NCBI GenBank assembly: GCA_028282885.1
Contig: JANQGX010000020.1
Span: 184,377 to 248,376 of the forward strand
Direction: 5' to 3'
Length of the DNA stretch: 64,000 nt
DNA from: SAR324 cluster bacterium
GTDB lineage: Bacteria; SAR324; XYD2-FULL-50-16
Every line of letters begins with the position of its first letter. Positions within the stretch are counted from its first letter, which is position 1. The translations under genes were made by a program, and so were the position numbers. This document shows positions 46,349-55,560 of this stretch, piece by piece. The notes below the pieces were generated by a model that was not told the DNA's origin, made no database searches, and saw only the letters and a list, made by a program, of their open reading frames with translations.

Positions 46349-48082
46349 TCAACGGCTTTTTTCCAACAGCCACCCTTGGGCCTCCTGTTGTTTTACCCAC
46401 AGTCGGTTATAAAGCCCATTCATTTCGAGCAAATCATTGTGTTTCCCGGCTTCTTTGATTTCCCCATTGTCCAGGACCAGAATTTGATCAGCATGACTAA
46501 TGGTGGAGAGTCGATGGGCAATGACCACCACGGTCTTTTGCCGAACCAGTTTGTTCACCGCCTGCTGAATCAATCTTTCATTTTCCGGATCAAGAGAAGA
46601 GGTGGCTTCATCAAGCAGGATAATGGGAGCGTCCTTCAACAGGGCCCTCGCGATTGAAATCCTTTGTTTTTCCCCGCCGGAAAGCCGTGCGCCTCCCTCT
46701 CCAACCATACTGTCATAACCATCCGGAAGTTTTGATATAAACTCATGACAATGTGCGGATTTAGCCGCCGCAATGATCTCCTCCCTCGATGCGCTGGTAT
46801 TCCCGATTTTTATGTTGTTATAGATGGAATCGTTAAAAAGATAGACGTCTTGAAATATCATGCTGATGCATGACAACAGCTCTTCAATCTCGTATTCCTT
46901 GATGTTATTTCCCCCCAGCCTGACCGATCCTGAATTGACATCCCAGAATCTAGCAACAAGACTGGTGATTGTTGTTTTCCCGCTACCCGAAGGACCGACC
47001 AACGCCGTCAGCTTTTTTTCATCCGCTTTGAAGCTTACCTTTTTCAGTACTTCGGTTTCATCGTATCCAAATGAAACCGAATCAAACTCAATATCAAATC
47101 CTTTAATACTCCGTTGGTGCTTCACTGATGGCAGGGGCTTGGCTCGCATTATCCGCGAAATCGCCGCTACCGCTACGTTCATGAATCGCATTAAAACGAC
47201 AAAGGTGCCCATACCTTGCAGAAGTTCAAAAAGTCTGCTTCCAATAACAAGAAAAATCAACAGCATAGGTCCGGTTATATCTTTCGAAAAGAGAAGTGAA
47301 GTTCCAGCCAGGAGGGTGGTGATAAAGCCGATCTCCAGCACCAACATATATGAATAAATTGCAGGCCCGACAAAAGCCTCCAACCTGATACTCTCACGCC
47401 TGAGCTGTTTTAGCGATAATTCCAACCTTGAGAATCTTGTACCGGTAAGATTATGGGATTTGATTTGCTTCATTCCGTTAAAGTATTCCATGATTCTCGA
47501 CCCGGTCACAGTTCGAAGGCTGATAACCTTGTTCCCGAATGTTGCAACAGTTCTCATGCTCAGTAGCAATACCGGAAAAGATACGACAACAAAAGCAAGT
47601 GCCAACACGGTCAGTTTTAGATTGACAGATGCAAGGAAAACAGCCGTAGTGGCTGGAAAAACAATTGATGCGATGATATTCGGCCGGGATGTATTCAGAA
47701 TATCTTCAAAGTTGGTCATATTGCGTAACAAGGGTGCCGCAATATCTCCGTATTCCTGTCTTTTGAAGAATCCCAACGACAGCTTCCTCAGTTTTTCCCC
47801 CAGTTTCAATCGCAAATCGTGGGATAATAAATAAGAGGTAACATAAAGTCGAGTTTGGGCAAGGGCGGTCGTTGCTAAACACAGAAGCATGATAACGAAC
47901 ATTGATATGATATGCAGGATGATTTTGTTGACATCCGGTCGGTCGATGAAGAGCTCCACGAGGATTAGAAACAGAAACCCGAAAGGAAGCCCGCGAAAGA
48001 AATAACCCAATATATGAAGGAGGAGTGCGAGATTCAAAGAAACCCTTCGGGTTTTAATCAGATAGCTCGTTTTATCTACCAT
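46349..48082 (-). CDS. ABC half-transporter, YbtQ/IrtB-like, module B (second of pair)
   Basis: 577 residues: six membrane segments and an ATPase domain with Walker A GPSGSGKTT, signature LSGGEKQR, Walker B IILLDEATSSLDPENE, H-loop IAHRLS. It overlaps the end of its partner by 11 bases, so they are translationally coupled. It is the counterpart of the 31881-33641 gene. The pair faces the receptor gene tail to tail and is separated from it by the MATE remnant. Confidence 0.9.
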   Translation of the reverse strand: MVDKTSYLIKTRRVSLNLALLLHILGYFFRGLPFGFLFLILVELFIDRPDVNKIILHIISMFVIMLLCLATTALAQTRLYVTSYLLSHDLRLKLGEKLRKLSLGFFKRQEYGDIAAPLLRNMTNFEDILNTSRPNIIASIVFPATTAVFLASVNLKLTVLALAFVVVSFPVLLLSMRTVATFGNKVISLRTVTGSRIMEYFNGMKQIKSHNLTGTRFSRLELSLKQLRRESIRLEAFVGPAIYSYMLVLEIGFITTLLAGTSLLFSKDITGPMLLIFLVIGSRLFELLQGMGTFVVLMRFMNVAVAAISRIMRAKPLPSVKHQRSIKGFDIEFDSVSFGYDETEVLKKVSFKADEKKLTALVGPSGSGKTTITSLVARFWDVNSGSVRLGGNNIKEYEIEELLSCISMIFQDVYLFNDSIYNNIKIGNTSASREEIIAAAKSAHCHEFISKLPDGYDSMVGEGGARLSGGEKQRISIARALLKDAPIILLDEATSSLDPENERLIQQAVNKLVRQKTVVVIAHRLSTISHADQILVLDNGEIKEAGKHNDLLEMNGLYNRLWVKQQEAQGWLLEKSR

Positions 48083-49895
48083 TAATGGACTCCAGATTAT
48101 TCAGTTTCCAATTTTTTGCACCGATATGGGCTTCCCACATATCCTTGTATAAATCCCCTTTTTTTAATAACTCCAAATGATTGCCCTTTTCGATCAAAAC
48201 ACCTTCATTGATAACCAGAATCTGATCCGTATTCCTGATCGTCGACAATCGGTGGGCGATGACGATAACAGTTTTTCCCGTCATCAACTTCACGAACCCT
48301 TTCTGAATCTCCAACTCATTGTCCGGATCAGCAAAAGCAGTTGCCTCATCCAATATGACAATAGGAGCATCTTTCAAAATGGCTCGGGCCAAGGCGATGC
48401 GTTGTTTTTCTCCACCGCTCAAATGACAGCCTTTGGCTCCAAAAACCGTGTTGTAGCCTTCCGTTAATGAACTGATGAAACCATGGGCTTGTGCCAGTTT
48501 GGCCGCTTTGATCACCTCATCATCGGGAATGTTTTTCTTCCCCATTCTGATGTTTTCCCGAATGGTATCCTCAAACAGAAACGTGTCCTGGAACACAAAC
48601 GAGATCATCTCCATCAGCCGATCGTGAGGTATGTCTTTTACATTGATACCGCCTATGGTGATTTCACCTTCATCAACATCCTGAAAACGCAGGATCAATT
48701 CGGCAATTGTGGTTTTTCCGGCACCTGAAGGTCCCACCAGGGCGGTTATGCTTTCGCTGGCTGCTGTCAGATTCAGGTCTGTTAAAACCTTCGCACTTCC
48801 GTATGAGAATGAAACATTTTTAAATTCAATCTCATAAGAAGATGGTAGGATCTTGCCACTCGTCGTGGGCAATTCCGGGAATGCCAGTATCTCGTCAATC
48901 CGTTTCACCCCCTCGTTGATCTGCCCCAACGTAGCTCCGTATGATGCAACACGATTGATCGGTGCGGCATAGCCGGTACCGAGCAGCAGAAACAGCAGCA
49001 ACAGGGACATGTCTATGCGGTTCTCAATGACCAGAAATGCTCCCGCAGGAACAATAAAGAAAAGGGTGGAGTTAATCATTACCGAGAATAGAGCAAACGG
49101 CGGTGTGGATTTTTTAGCCCATTTGATACAGAAACCGGTATACACCTCCACCGATTCCTTAAATCTGGCGAATGAATCCACCGTTTGATTGAAGATTTTA
49201 ACGATTGGCATTCCCCTGACATAATCAATGATGGTGCTGTTCATCGATTCGAGGGCATCGTGATATCGTCTGGAAAGGCCGTTTTTATCCCGAAATGCCG
49301 ATTTTTGAGCGAACCAGGCAAATGGCAGGGGAATAGCCGCTGAAAGCGCCAGGATCGGGCTTTTGAAAGAAAGATAAAGCAGTGTGGCGGAGGGTAAGGT
49401 GATGGCCGTAACAAAATCCGGGATGTGGTGGGCGATGAACAGCTCCAGCTCTTCAATATCGTCATTAATTATTTTTTTGATCTTGCCGGAACTCTGTCGG
49501 GTGAAAAAGCCTATCGGTAAAACGCCAAGGTGGGCAACCAGATGTCTGCGCAATCCGTACAATATATCAAAAGCTGCAACATGAGACAAAACCAGTGATA
49601 TATACTGGAACAGAAATCTGGCTACTGCTCCTCCCAAAGCCAACAAGGCAAGTGTCCAGACCCGGGATTGGTCAACAGACGTTGACAAAAGCTCATTGCT
49701 GATCAGATAAATGATGATCAAGGGTGTCAAGGACATCAAAGCGCTTAAAAAAGAAAAGATACAGGACCAGACCAAACCCGCTTTTTTTTGTCCGGCAATT
49801 TGCAGCAAACGTCCAAACCCTGTTTTTACACCCGGAGATGTCATATCAAATGATCGGTTTTTGACCGGAAGTTTTTCCTTTTTATCACTGGGCAT
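48072..49895 (-). CDS. ABC half-transporter, YbtP/IrtA-like, module B (first of pair)
   Basis: 607 residues with a polar N-terminal extension of about 30 residues, six membrane segments, and an ATPase domain: Walker A GPSGAGKTT, signature LSGGEKQR, Walker B IVILDEATAFADPDNE. A strong GGAGG lies before ATG 49895. It heads the ABC pair transcript and has no binding protein in its own operon; the module B binding protein at 39631 or the module C one at 54331 would have to serve it. Confidence 0.9.
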   Translation of the reverse strand: MPSDKKEKLPVKNRSFDMTSPGVKTGFGRLLQIAGQKKAGLVWSCIFSFLSALMSLTPLIIIYLISNELLSTSVDQSRVWTLALLALGGAVARFLFQYISLVLSHVAAFDILYGLRRHLVAHLGVLPIGFFTRQSSGKIKKIINDDIEELELFIAHHIPDFVTAITLPSATLLYLSFKSPILALSAAIPLPFAWFAQKSAFRDKNGLSRRYHDALESMNSTIIDYVRGMPIVKIFNQTVDSFARFKESVEVYTGFCIKWAKKSTPPFALFSVMINSTLFFIVPAGAFLVIENRIDMSLLLLFLLLGTGYAAPINRVASYGATLGQINEGVKRIDEILAFPELPTTSGKILPSSYEIEFKNVSFSYGSAKVLTDLNLTAASESITALVGPSGAGKTTIAELILRFQDVDEGEITIGGINVKDIPHDRLMEMISFVFQDTFLFEDTIRENIRMGKKNIPDDEVIKAAKLAQAHGFISSLTEGYNTVFGAKGCHLSGGEKQRIALARAILKDAPIVILDEATAFADPDNELEIQKGFVKLMTGKTVIVIAHRLSTIRNTDQILVINEGVLIEKGNHLELLKKGDLYKDMWEAHIGAKNWKLNNLESINGR

Positions 49896-50236
49896 TGACC
49901 GTCCTCCTTAGCCTTCTTCTCCACGGATTAAACTTCGTGTTCAATAAAAACAGCATGGGCACTCTACGGAGTAGCCGCTGTTTGAATTAAGAACCGGAAC
50001 ACAACTTATTGTCCATGGTGATGAATGATAGAAATCTTCGCTTCTGACTAAATGGTCGCTTGGCTTGAGGTAATGAATCCGCAGAACCAAGGTCATCACA
50101 GAAACAAAGTGATGTAAATTTCCATAAGCATATGCAGTTCAACCCCAAGGAGGCTGTAATTTGCTGAATATTTTTATGTATCTGATGAAACCGGGGATCG
50201 ATGATAATAGGCCTGCAATGGATCGATTGGAGAGGT
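49896..50236. other. Intergenic region between ABC pair B and AraC C
   Basis: This is the promoter region of the ABC pair. A hairpin (GGC-ACTC-tacg-GAGT-GCC, about 49958-49977) is the only structure seen. No gene or clear direct repeat. Confidence 0.4.
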
Positions 50237-51241
50237 TTAATTCGATTTTCTGTAGATGCTGGGTGGGTTCCCGAAATGGTTCAGGTAGGCTTTGGAAAAG
50301 TGGCTTGAGTCGCTGAATCCTGCAGCATATGCGATTTCGGTGATATTTCTTGCACTGTCTTTCAATAATAAATCCGCGTATTCAAGACGATACTTCCTGA
50401 GATAGCCGAAAACTGTTGTTCCGTATATTTCACGAAAGCCCCGATTCAGCCTAGTATGAGTCATTCCGACAGCTTTAGCCAGTTCAAACAGTGATGGAGG
50501 AGTCTGCAGGTCATGCACCAGCAAATCATGTGCATGGTAGACCTTCTTCAGGTCCATATTTGAAAGTGAGGAGAAAAATGAACTCCCTCGCTCTTCCAGC
50601 TCCAGGTTTTCGAGCTGCAAAGCAATGAGTTCGAGAGCCTTCCCTTCCAGAAAAATCTGTCTTGCCCCGCTGGTTTGATTGCATTCCAACACCTGCAAGG
50701 CGGTATCTCGCATGGGAAGTGTCATCCTCTTTATGGAGGAGAAATAGCTACTGTCATATCCGTCAATAATCCTTCTAAGGCTTTGAGGAATTTCTCCTGC
50801 TATTGTTTCAATGAATCGATTCAACAGCTTGGGATCAATATCGACGCTGACCGAGATGACGGTTTGATCGTCACACTTTTCAAAAGATCCGTTTGTTTTG
50901 GGATAGTAGTTCAGTACACTTGATCCGGCATAAGCAATACATTCGTCCTTACGGCCGTTTCCGTGTTTTACGTCATAACGTGTCGTGCCACTGAGGTTGA
51001 AACAGAATTCGAGGGGAGACCGTTCAACACTAAACCGGATCGGATTTTCCAGATTCTTAAGCGTAGATATGCATAGGCGCAGTCCAGGGCGCAAAATCAG
51101 ACTTTCATCTTTGACCAGGGAATAAACCCCGTTCCAGTGAATGAATGGAACAAGGTAACCCGTATTGTGCACGCTTCCTGCGAATCCGACATCATCCTTT
51201 TTATTGCCCCGTTCGGGCACCATATCAATATCAACGTTCAT
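50237..51241 (-). CDS. AraC family regulator, module C
   Basis: 334 residues with a sensor half and an AraC domain (SLFELAKAVGMTHTRLNRGF, YGTTVFGYLRKYRLEYADLL, ITEIAYAAGFSDSSHFSKAY). It is divergent from the TonB receptor gene of module C, across 709 bp that hold a triple tandem repeat. It most likely activates that receptor and the downstream binding protein. No strong ribosome-binding site precedes ATG 51241. Confidence 0.9.
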   Translation of the reverse strand: MNVDIDMVPERGNKKDDVGFAGSVHNTGYLVPFIHWNGVYSLVKDESLILRPGLRLCISTLKNLENPIRFSVERSPLEFCFNLSGTTRYDVKHGNGRKDECIAYAGSSVLNYYPKTNGSFEKCDDQTVISVSVDIDPKLLNRFIETIAGEIPQSLRRIIDGYDSSYFSSIKRMTLPMRDTALQVLECNQTSGARQIFLEGKALELIALQLENLELEERGSSFFSSLSNMDLKKVYHAHDLLVHDLQTPPSLFELAKAVGMTHTRLNRGFREIYGTTVFGYLRKYRLEYADLLLKDSARNITEIAYAAGFSDSSHFSKAYLNHFGNPPSIYRKSN

Positions 51242-51950
51242 GCTCTGATTTCAACATCCGGTACTGATTAACCACTGCTGGATCATTACACCATCTGCGC
51301 AAAAAACAGATTCGATGCTAAATAACTCCGGAAAACAAACCGGCAACGGTTTTTCTATTATGTATTTCACATATTTTGTATATACGTAAAAAAAGCAAAT
51401 GTCAATTCAAGTGCAATGCAAACTCGCTCTGTTTTTTACCGCGATACAGAATCCGATCCAGAGCATTGAATACAGTTTTGCACTCCTATCCTTAGACTTT
51501 TGCACCGTGATCATAATATCCCTGTTATGTCTCTATTTCGTTCTTAAAGGACCGTTGGTTCTTTACCGTTTATCCGAAGCCTATCCCGGTTACAAATCCT
51601 TCGGATTTTAAAAATGAAATTCGTCAAATAAAAAAAATAATTCAGCATATACAATATTTTTGGAACCGACTTCGACACAATGACCTCTATACTTATGCAA
51701 ACAACCCGGTTTAATTGATGATTGTGAACCATTAGAGCGAAAGATACTGAAAGATACTGAAAGATACTTATTGGCATTAAAAAGGAAAGATCCACAGGGA
51801 AAGACTCATTAAAGCTTGGATTGCTTAGTGTCTCTGATAATGCCGTCGCCTGATTTCCTTGAGTTGAATTTACACACCTTCTTAATCAATTCCCTGTCGA
51901 TGTCCAAGAAAAAAATGTCGCATCGGGGAAACAACCATTTGGAGATAGTA
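51242..51950. other. Divergent promoter region of module C
   Basis: Between AraC C and receptor C. TTTTGTATATACG at 51374-51386 is a member of the window's GTATATAC motif set, about 130 bp before the AraC start. The tandem repeat at 51739-51768 is listed separately. An in-frame extension of the receptor to 51816 exists, but the true start is at 51951. Confidence 0.5.
51739..51768 (+). promoter_or_regulatory. Three tandem copies of GAAAGATACT, regulator-site candidate
   Basis: Three perfect 10-bp units in a row lie about 185 bp before the receptor start and 500 bp from the divergent AraC start. Units spaced one helical turn apart would present same-face half sites, which suits an AraC-type protein. 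It may also be a chance microsatellite that changes promoter spacing when it slips. Confidence 0.5.
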
Positions 51951-54056
51951 ATGAAAAGAAAAGCTCGAAAGATGATATTGCTGGTCGGACTTCAAATCAT
52001 GTTATCGATGTCGATCCCGCAAATCTTTGCAGAGGAACTTGAACTGGAGGCAGTCATAGTCACGGCGCAAAAGTCGGAAGAAGATATTCAGAAAACCCCT
52101 CTTAGTATAACGGCTCTCTCCGAAATAAAGATAGAAGATGCCGGAATTGAAAACACAATCGATCTCACACGTTTCTCACCCAACGTTTACATGAAAAAAT
52201 CCACCTCGGAGAATGTCATCCTGATCAGGGGAATATCATCATATGAATCCTCAATCTATTCTCCAACCGGATTTTATGTTGATGATGTCAATATGCCTCT
52301 ACACTATATGCACAACGTGGACCTGTATGAAGTTGAACGTGTCGAGGTTCTGAAAGGACCACAGGGAACGCTTTATGGCAGAAACAATGAAGCGGGTGTG
52401 GTCAATGTCAGAACAAAACAACCGGAAGGGCCATTTCAGGCGGAAATCTTCGGCGATATAAGCAGATATTCAAACAGGAGCAATAGTGACTATAAAATGG
52501 GCTTAAGCTCCAGTATTCCCATCGTGGAAGACAAGCTTCATCTGGGTTTATATTACCAGGATGACAGGTCGGATGGGTACATGACAAATGTTTACAACGA
52601 TGACGATGCCGCTGGCAAACGAAATCACAAAAACGGCCGGATGAATCTGCGCTGGCTACCGAAAGACAATCTGGATGTTTCGCTTATCCTGGATGCCATG
52701 GACAACGATGATATGATCGGATATTACAGGTTTACGACGGGGACAAAAAAAACCGAAAGACATGAGATCAGTCATGATAACTCCGAGTACTCAAATGAGG
52801 ATGGTTTGGGCAAAACTGTCCGCGTGGAGTTTACCGGCAATCCTTTCAATGTATTGTCCATAACCGGTAACCGAACTTACAGAAACGAAAACCTTCAGGA
52901 CCGTGACTGTTTTTCAGATCCGAACGAAGACTATGGTGCTTCAAAATCCATCTATGAAAACGATCATTTTAGTCAGGAGATTCGGCTGTTTTCAGACGAA
53001 AACGATTCCGGTCTGAAATGGTTATTGGGACTCTACGCATTTAAGGAAAACACAACAGTCTCCCAGGAAAACGAATCCAGTCGCTTTGTGCGTACAACTG
53101 AAATCGATATCTCCGGCAATGCCTTTTTTGCCCAGGCGTCATATCCGATTGTGGAAAAGGTCCGTCTCACACTGGGTGTTCGCTTCGATAATCAGGAACA
53201 GGAAGGGAAGCAGCAATACGATAGCTGGAATTGGACGGATAATACTCCTCAAAGTGAAAATTACAGCAAAAAGCTAAGTTCAGAAGAGTTCCTACCTAAG
53301 ATTTCCCTCAGTTATGACTATACTGATGATATTATGTTTTATTCCCTGGTCTCGCAGGGATACATGTCGGGCGGTTATAATTACTCATCCGCCAGGGATA
53401 TTGATTCATTCACCTATCTTCCCGAGTATACAACCAATCACGAAATCGGTGTAAAGTCTTCCTGGTTCAGGAACCGTCTGAATGTCAATCTCAGTTATTT
53501 TTACATAGAAATGAAAGACAAACAGGTCACGGAAATCGTTGGTGAAACCCTCAGCAGTCGTATTGCGAATGCCGCCAAAGCAGTTTCCAGCGGATTTGAA
53601 ATCGAAGTTTCCGCTTTACCCGCCGACGGGCTGGAAATATCAGCCGGATTGGGGGTCACGGACGCACGATACTCTGAGTTTGACGCTTCAGAATATAGTG
53701 CTGACTATAGCAGCGTCGAGATTAAAGACTACAAAGACAAGAAAATCCCCTATATTCCCGAGAACACATTTAATATCAGCACACAGTACCGTCATCAGTC
53801 AGGATTCATTGGGCGCGTCGATCTGTTCAACACCGGCAGCCAGTATATTGACAACGCAAATACGACTCGGGAAGATGCCTATTCCCTTGTTAACCTGCGA
53901 TTGGGATACGAGGCTGAAAAATATGATGTCTATTTATGGGGGAAGAATGTTTTCGACCAGGACTACCGAACCGTTAAGTATCTTTGGGGAGGTGATTACC
54001 TGGCTCAGGACGGAGAACCGGCAAAGTTCGGTACCACTCTGGCCTATCGATTCTAA
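51951..54056 (+). CDS. TonB-dependent outer-membrane receptor, module C
   Basis: 701 residues from ATG 51951, which has TTGGAG upstream and begins a proper signal peptide (KRKARKMILLVGLQIMLSMS, cut near FA-EEL); the frame is open 45 codons further 5' but without a signal. TonB box region EAVIVTAQKSEE; plug with KGPQGTLYGRNNEAGVVNV; barrel ending LAYRF. The truncated receptor at 17043-18434 is its close paralogue. The binding protein gene follows by 274 bp, a gap that holds no recognisable gene. Confidence 0.93.
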   Translation: MKRKARKMILLVGLQIMLSMSIPQIFAEELELEAVIVTAQKSEEDIQKTPLSITALSEIKIEDAGIENTIDLTRFSPNVYMKKSTSENVILIRGISSYESSIYSPTGFYVDDVNMPLHYMHNVDLYEVERVEVLKGPQGTLYGRNNEAGVVNVRTKQPEGPFQAEIFGDISRYSNRSNSDYKMGLSSSIPIVEDKLHLGLYYQDDRSDGYMTNVYNDDDAAGKRNHKNGRMNLRWLPKDNLDVSLILDAMDNDDMIGYYRFTTGTKKTERHEISHDNSEYSNEDGLGKTVRVEFTGNPFNVLSITGNRTYRNENLQDRDCFSDPNEDYGASKSIYENDHFSQEIRLFSDENDSGLKWLLGLYAFKENTTVSQENESSRFVRTTEIDISGNAFFAQASYPIVEKVRLTLGVRFDNQEQEGKQQYDSWNWTDNTPQSENYSKKLSSEEFLPKISLSYDYTDDIMFYSLVSQGYMSGGYNYSSARDIDSFTYLPEYTTNHEIGVKSSWFRNRLNVNLSYFYIEMKDKQVTEIVGETLSSRIANAAKAVSSGFEIEVSALPADGLEISAGLGVTDARYSEFDASEYSADYSSVEIKDYKDKKIPYIPENTFNISTQYRHQSGFIGRVDLFNTGSQYIDNANTTREDAYSLVNLRLGYEAEKYDVYLWGKNVFDQDYRTVKYLWGGDYLAQDGEPAKFGTTLAYRF

Positions 54057-54330
54057 TGAAACAAATCCAAATCCCGACACGATATCAGGTTACGATAATC
54101 TGCAGGATTCACCATCACCGGACAGCTATGATGTTTAAAAAAAGAAGCGTGGATTATCGTTACCCGAGTGAGTTGGCACAGATCAAAGAACAAAGGTTGT
54201 TTTTAAAAACCTGGAGAATAAAAGGTTTCCGTCAGATGCGACGTAAACCGGGTAAATCAAAAGTCCGCATGGGTCTGCATAAAGCACTTTTCTGAACATA
54301 ATGTTGGAGTGAGGTAAAACAGGAATTAGC

Positions 54331-55437
54331 ATGAAAAAGACGTTGATGGTTGTATCACTTTTACTGGCAATCTGGATTCCCTGCTTTGTCACCAAAACGG
54401 CTTCTGCAAAGGCCGGGATTACCGATAAACGGAAGATTCGCATCATAGATTATCATGGTAGGGAAAAAGAAATTCAATTACCCGTCAATAGAATCATTCT
54501 CCTGGTAGGGCCAGCCGCCCTGCAGGTATTTCATATTCTGAATGCGACGGATAAGGTCGTAGGGGTCAATAACGTGGTCAGGGAGAGTAAGTATATTTAT
54601 CCGAAATTACACGGATTGCCGATTGTAAGCGTTAGCGGATCGGCTACCCAGAATTACGAAGCTATTCTGTCCCTGGAACCGGATTTGGTATTGGCGGCTT
54701 TTTGGGCCGATCCGGATCTGGAAAAGATCCTTGGTTCCGTAACACAGGTCGTAAGATTTGATATCGGCCGTCCTCTGACATACTCAAATGATGTAAGAAC
54801 TCTGGCAAGGATTGTGGGGGGGATGCAAAAAGCCGAAGAGTTTATCTCCTGGTATGAAACCATTGTCAACAGTTTGCAGAATAAACTGTCCGGAATCGGA
54901 AAAGATCAATATCCCCGGGTTTTCGATTATTACGGCAATGAGTCCGGTCTGAGTGATGGCCCACCATTCGGGACATACGGCAAAATGAATCCTTGGGTTC
55001 CTCCATTGCTTAAAATGGCCGGTGGCAACAGTATAACCAAGAATCTGGAGGGGGATTGGATCATTGTGGATGCCGAATGGGCAGTAGAGAAAAATCCATC
55101 GGTCATCATCAGGGAAATAGCCAGTACAATGACCGGGGAAGAGATTATTGGCTATAACGTCAATAATAGTGCAGCCCTCAGGGAAAAATATGATGACATG
55201 ATGACCAGGTCGCCTTTTGTTTTGTCAGATGCGGTTAAAAACGAAAGGGTACATTTCATTGATTGTGCCCTGATCCAGTCACGATGGTTTCTTGCCCTGC
55301 CATATCTACTGAAGTGGCTCCACCCGGAGCAGTTCCAGGATTTGAATCCTCAACAGTATCACCAGGAATACCTGACCCGTTTTCTGAAAATCGACTATAA
55401 CCTTCAAAAACAAGGCGTTTTCACCTTCCCACAATAA
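54331..55437 (+). CDS. Periplasmic ferric-chelate binding protein, module C
   Basis: 368 residues; signal peptide about 1-26 (cut near ASA-KAG); a FepB/BtuF fold starting IRIIDYHGREKEIQLPVNRI; ILSLEPDLVLAAFWAD; C-terminal tail KWLHPEQFQDLNPQQYHQ shared with the other two. No ABC partner is adjacent, so it probably lends its ligand to the module A or B transporter. Its stop codon lies at the very edge of the palindromic repeat at 55436. Confidence 0.88.
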   Translation: MKKTLMVVSLLLAIWIPCFVTKTASAKAGITDKRKIRIIDYHGREKEIQLPVNRIILLVGPAALQVFHILNATDKVVGVNNVVRESKYIYPKLHGLPIVSVSGSATQNYEAILSLEPDLVLAAFWADPDLEKILGSVTQVVRFDIGRPLTYSNDVRTLARIVGGMQKAEEFISWYETIVNSLQNKLSGIGKDQYPRVFDYYGNESGLSDGPPFGTYGKMNPWVPPLLKMAGGNSITKNLEGDWIIVDAEWAVEKNPSVIIREIASTMTGEEIIGYNVNNSAALREKYDDMMTRSPFVLSDAVKNERVHFIDCALIQSRWFLALPYLLKWLHPEQFQDLNPQQYHQEYLTRFLKIDYNLQKQGVFTFPQ

Positions 55438-55560
55438 AATGAGGGACGTAGTTGAAATATTTCGATTTGTGCAAATGCCAAAATTCCAACCACGTCCCTT
55501 GTTTTCCTTACAGTCGACCCCTATCTCAAATGTCAAAATGTCAACTACGTCCCTCATTTT
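55436..55560. repeat. Compound copy of the dispersed hairpin element between convergent genes
   Basis: Perfect 20-bp outer inverted repeats (55436-55455 and 55541-55560, arm AAAATGAGGGACGTAGTTGA). An inner, partly decayed hairpin unit (55436-55505) and an extra right arm (55527-55560) complete it. It fills exactly the space between the stop codons of the module C binding protein and the convergent MMPL gene and supplies the last codons and stop of the latter. It could work as a two-way terminator. Confidence 0.88.
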
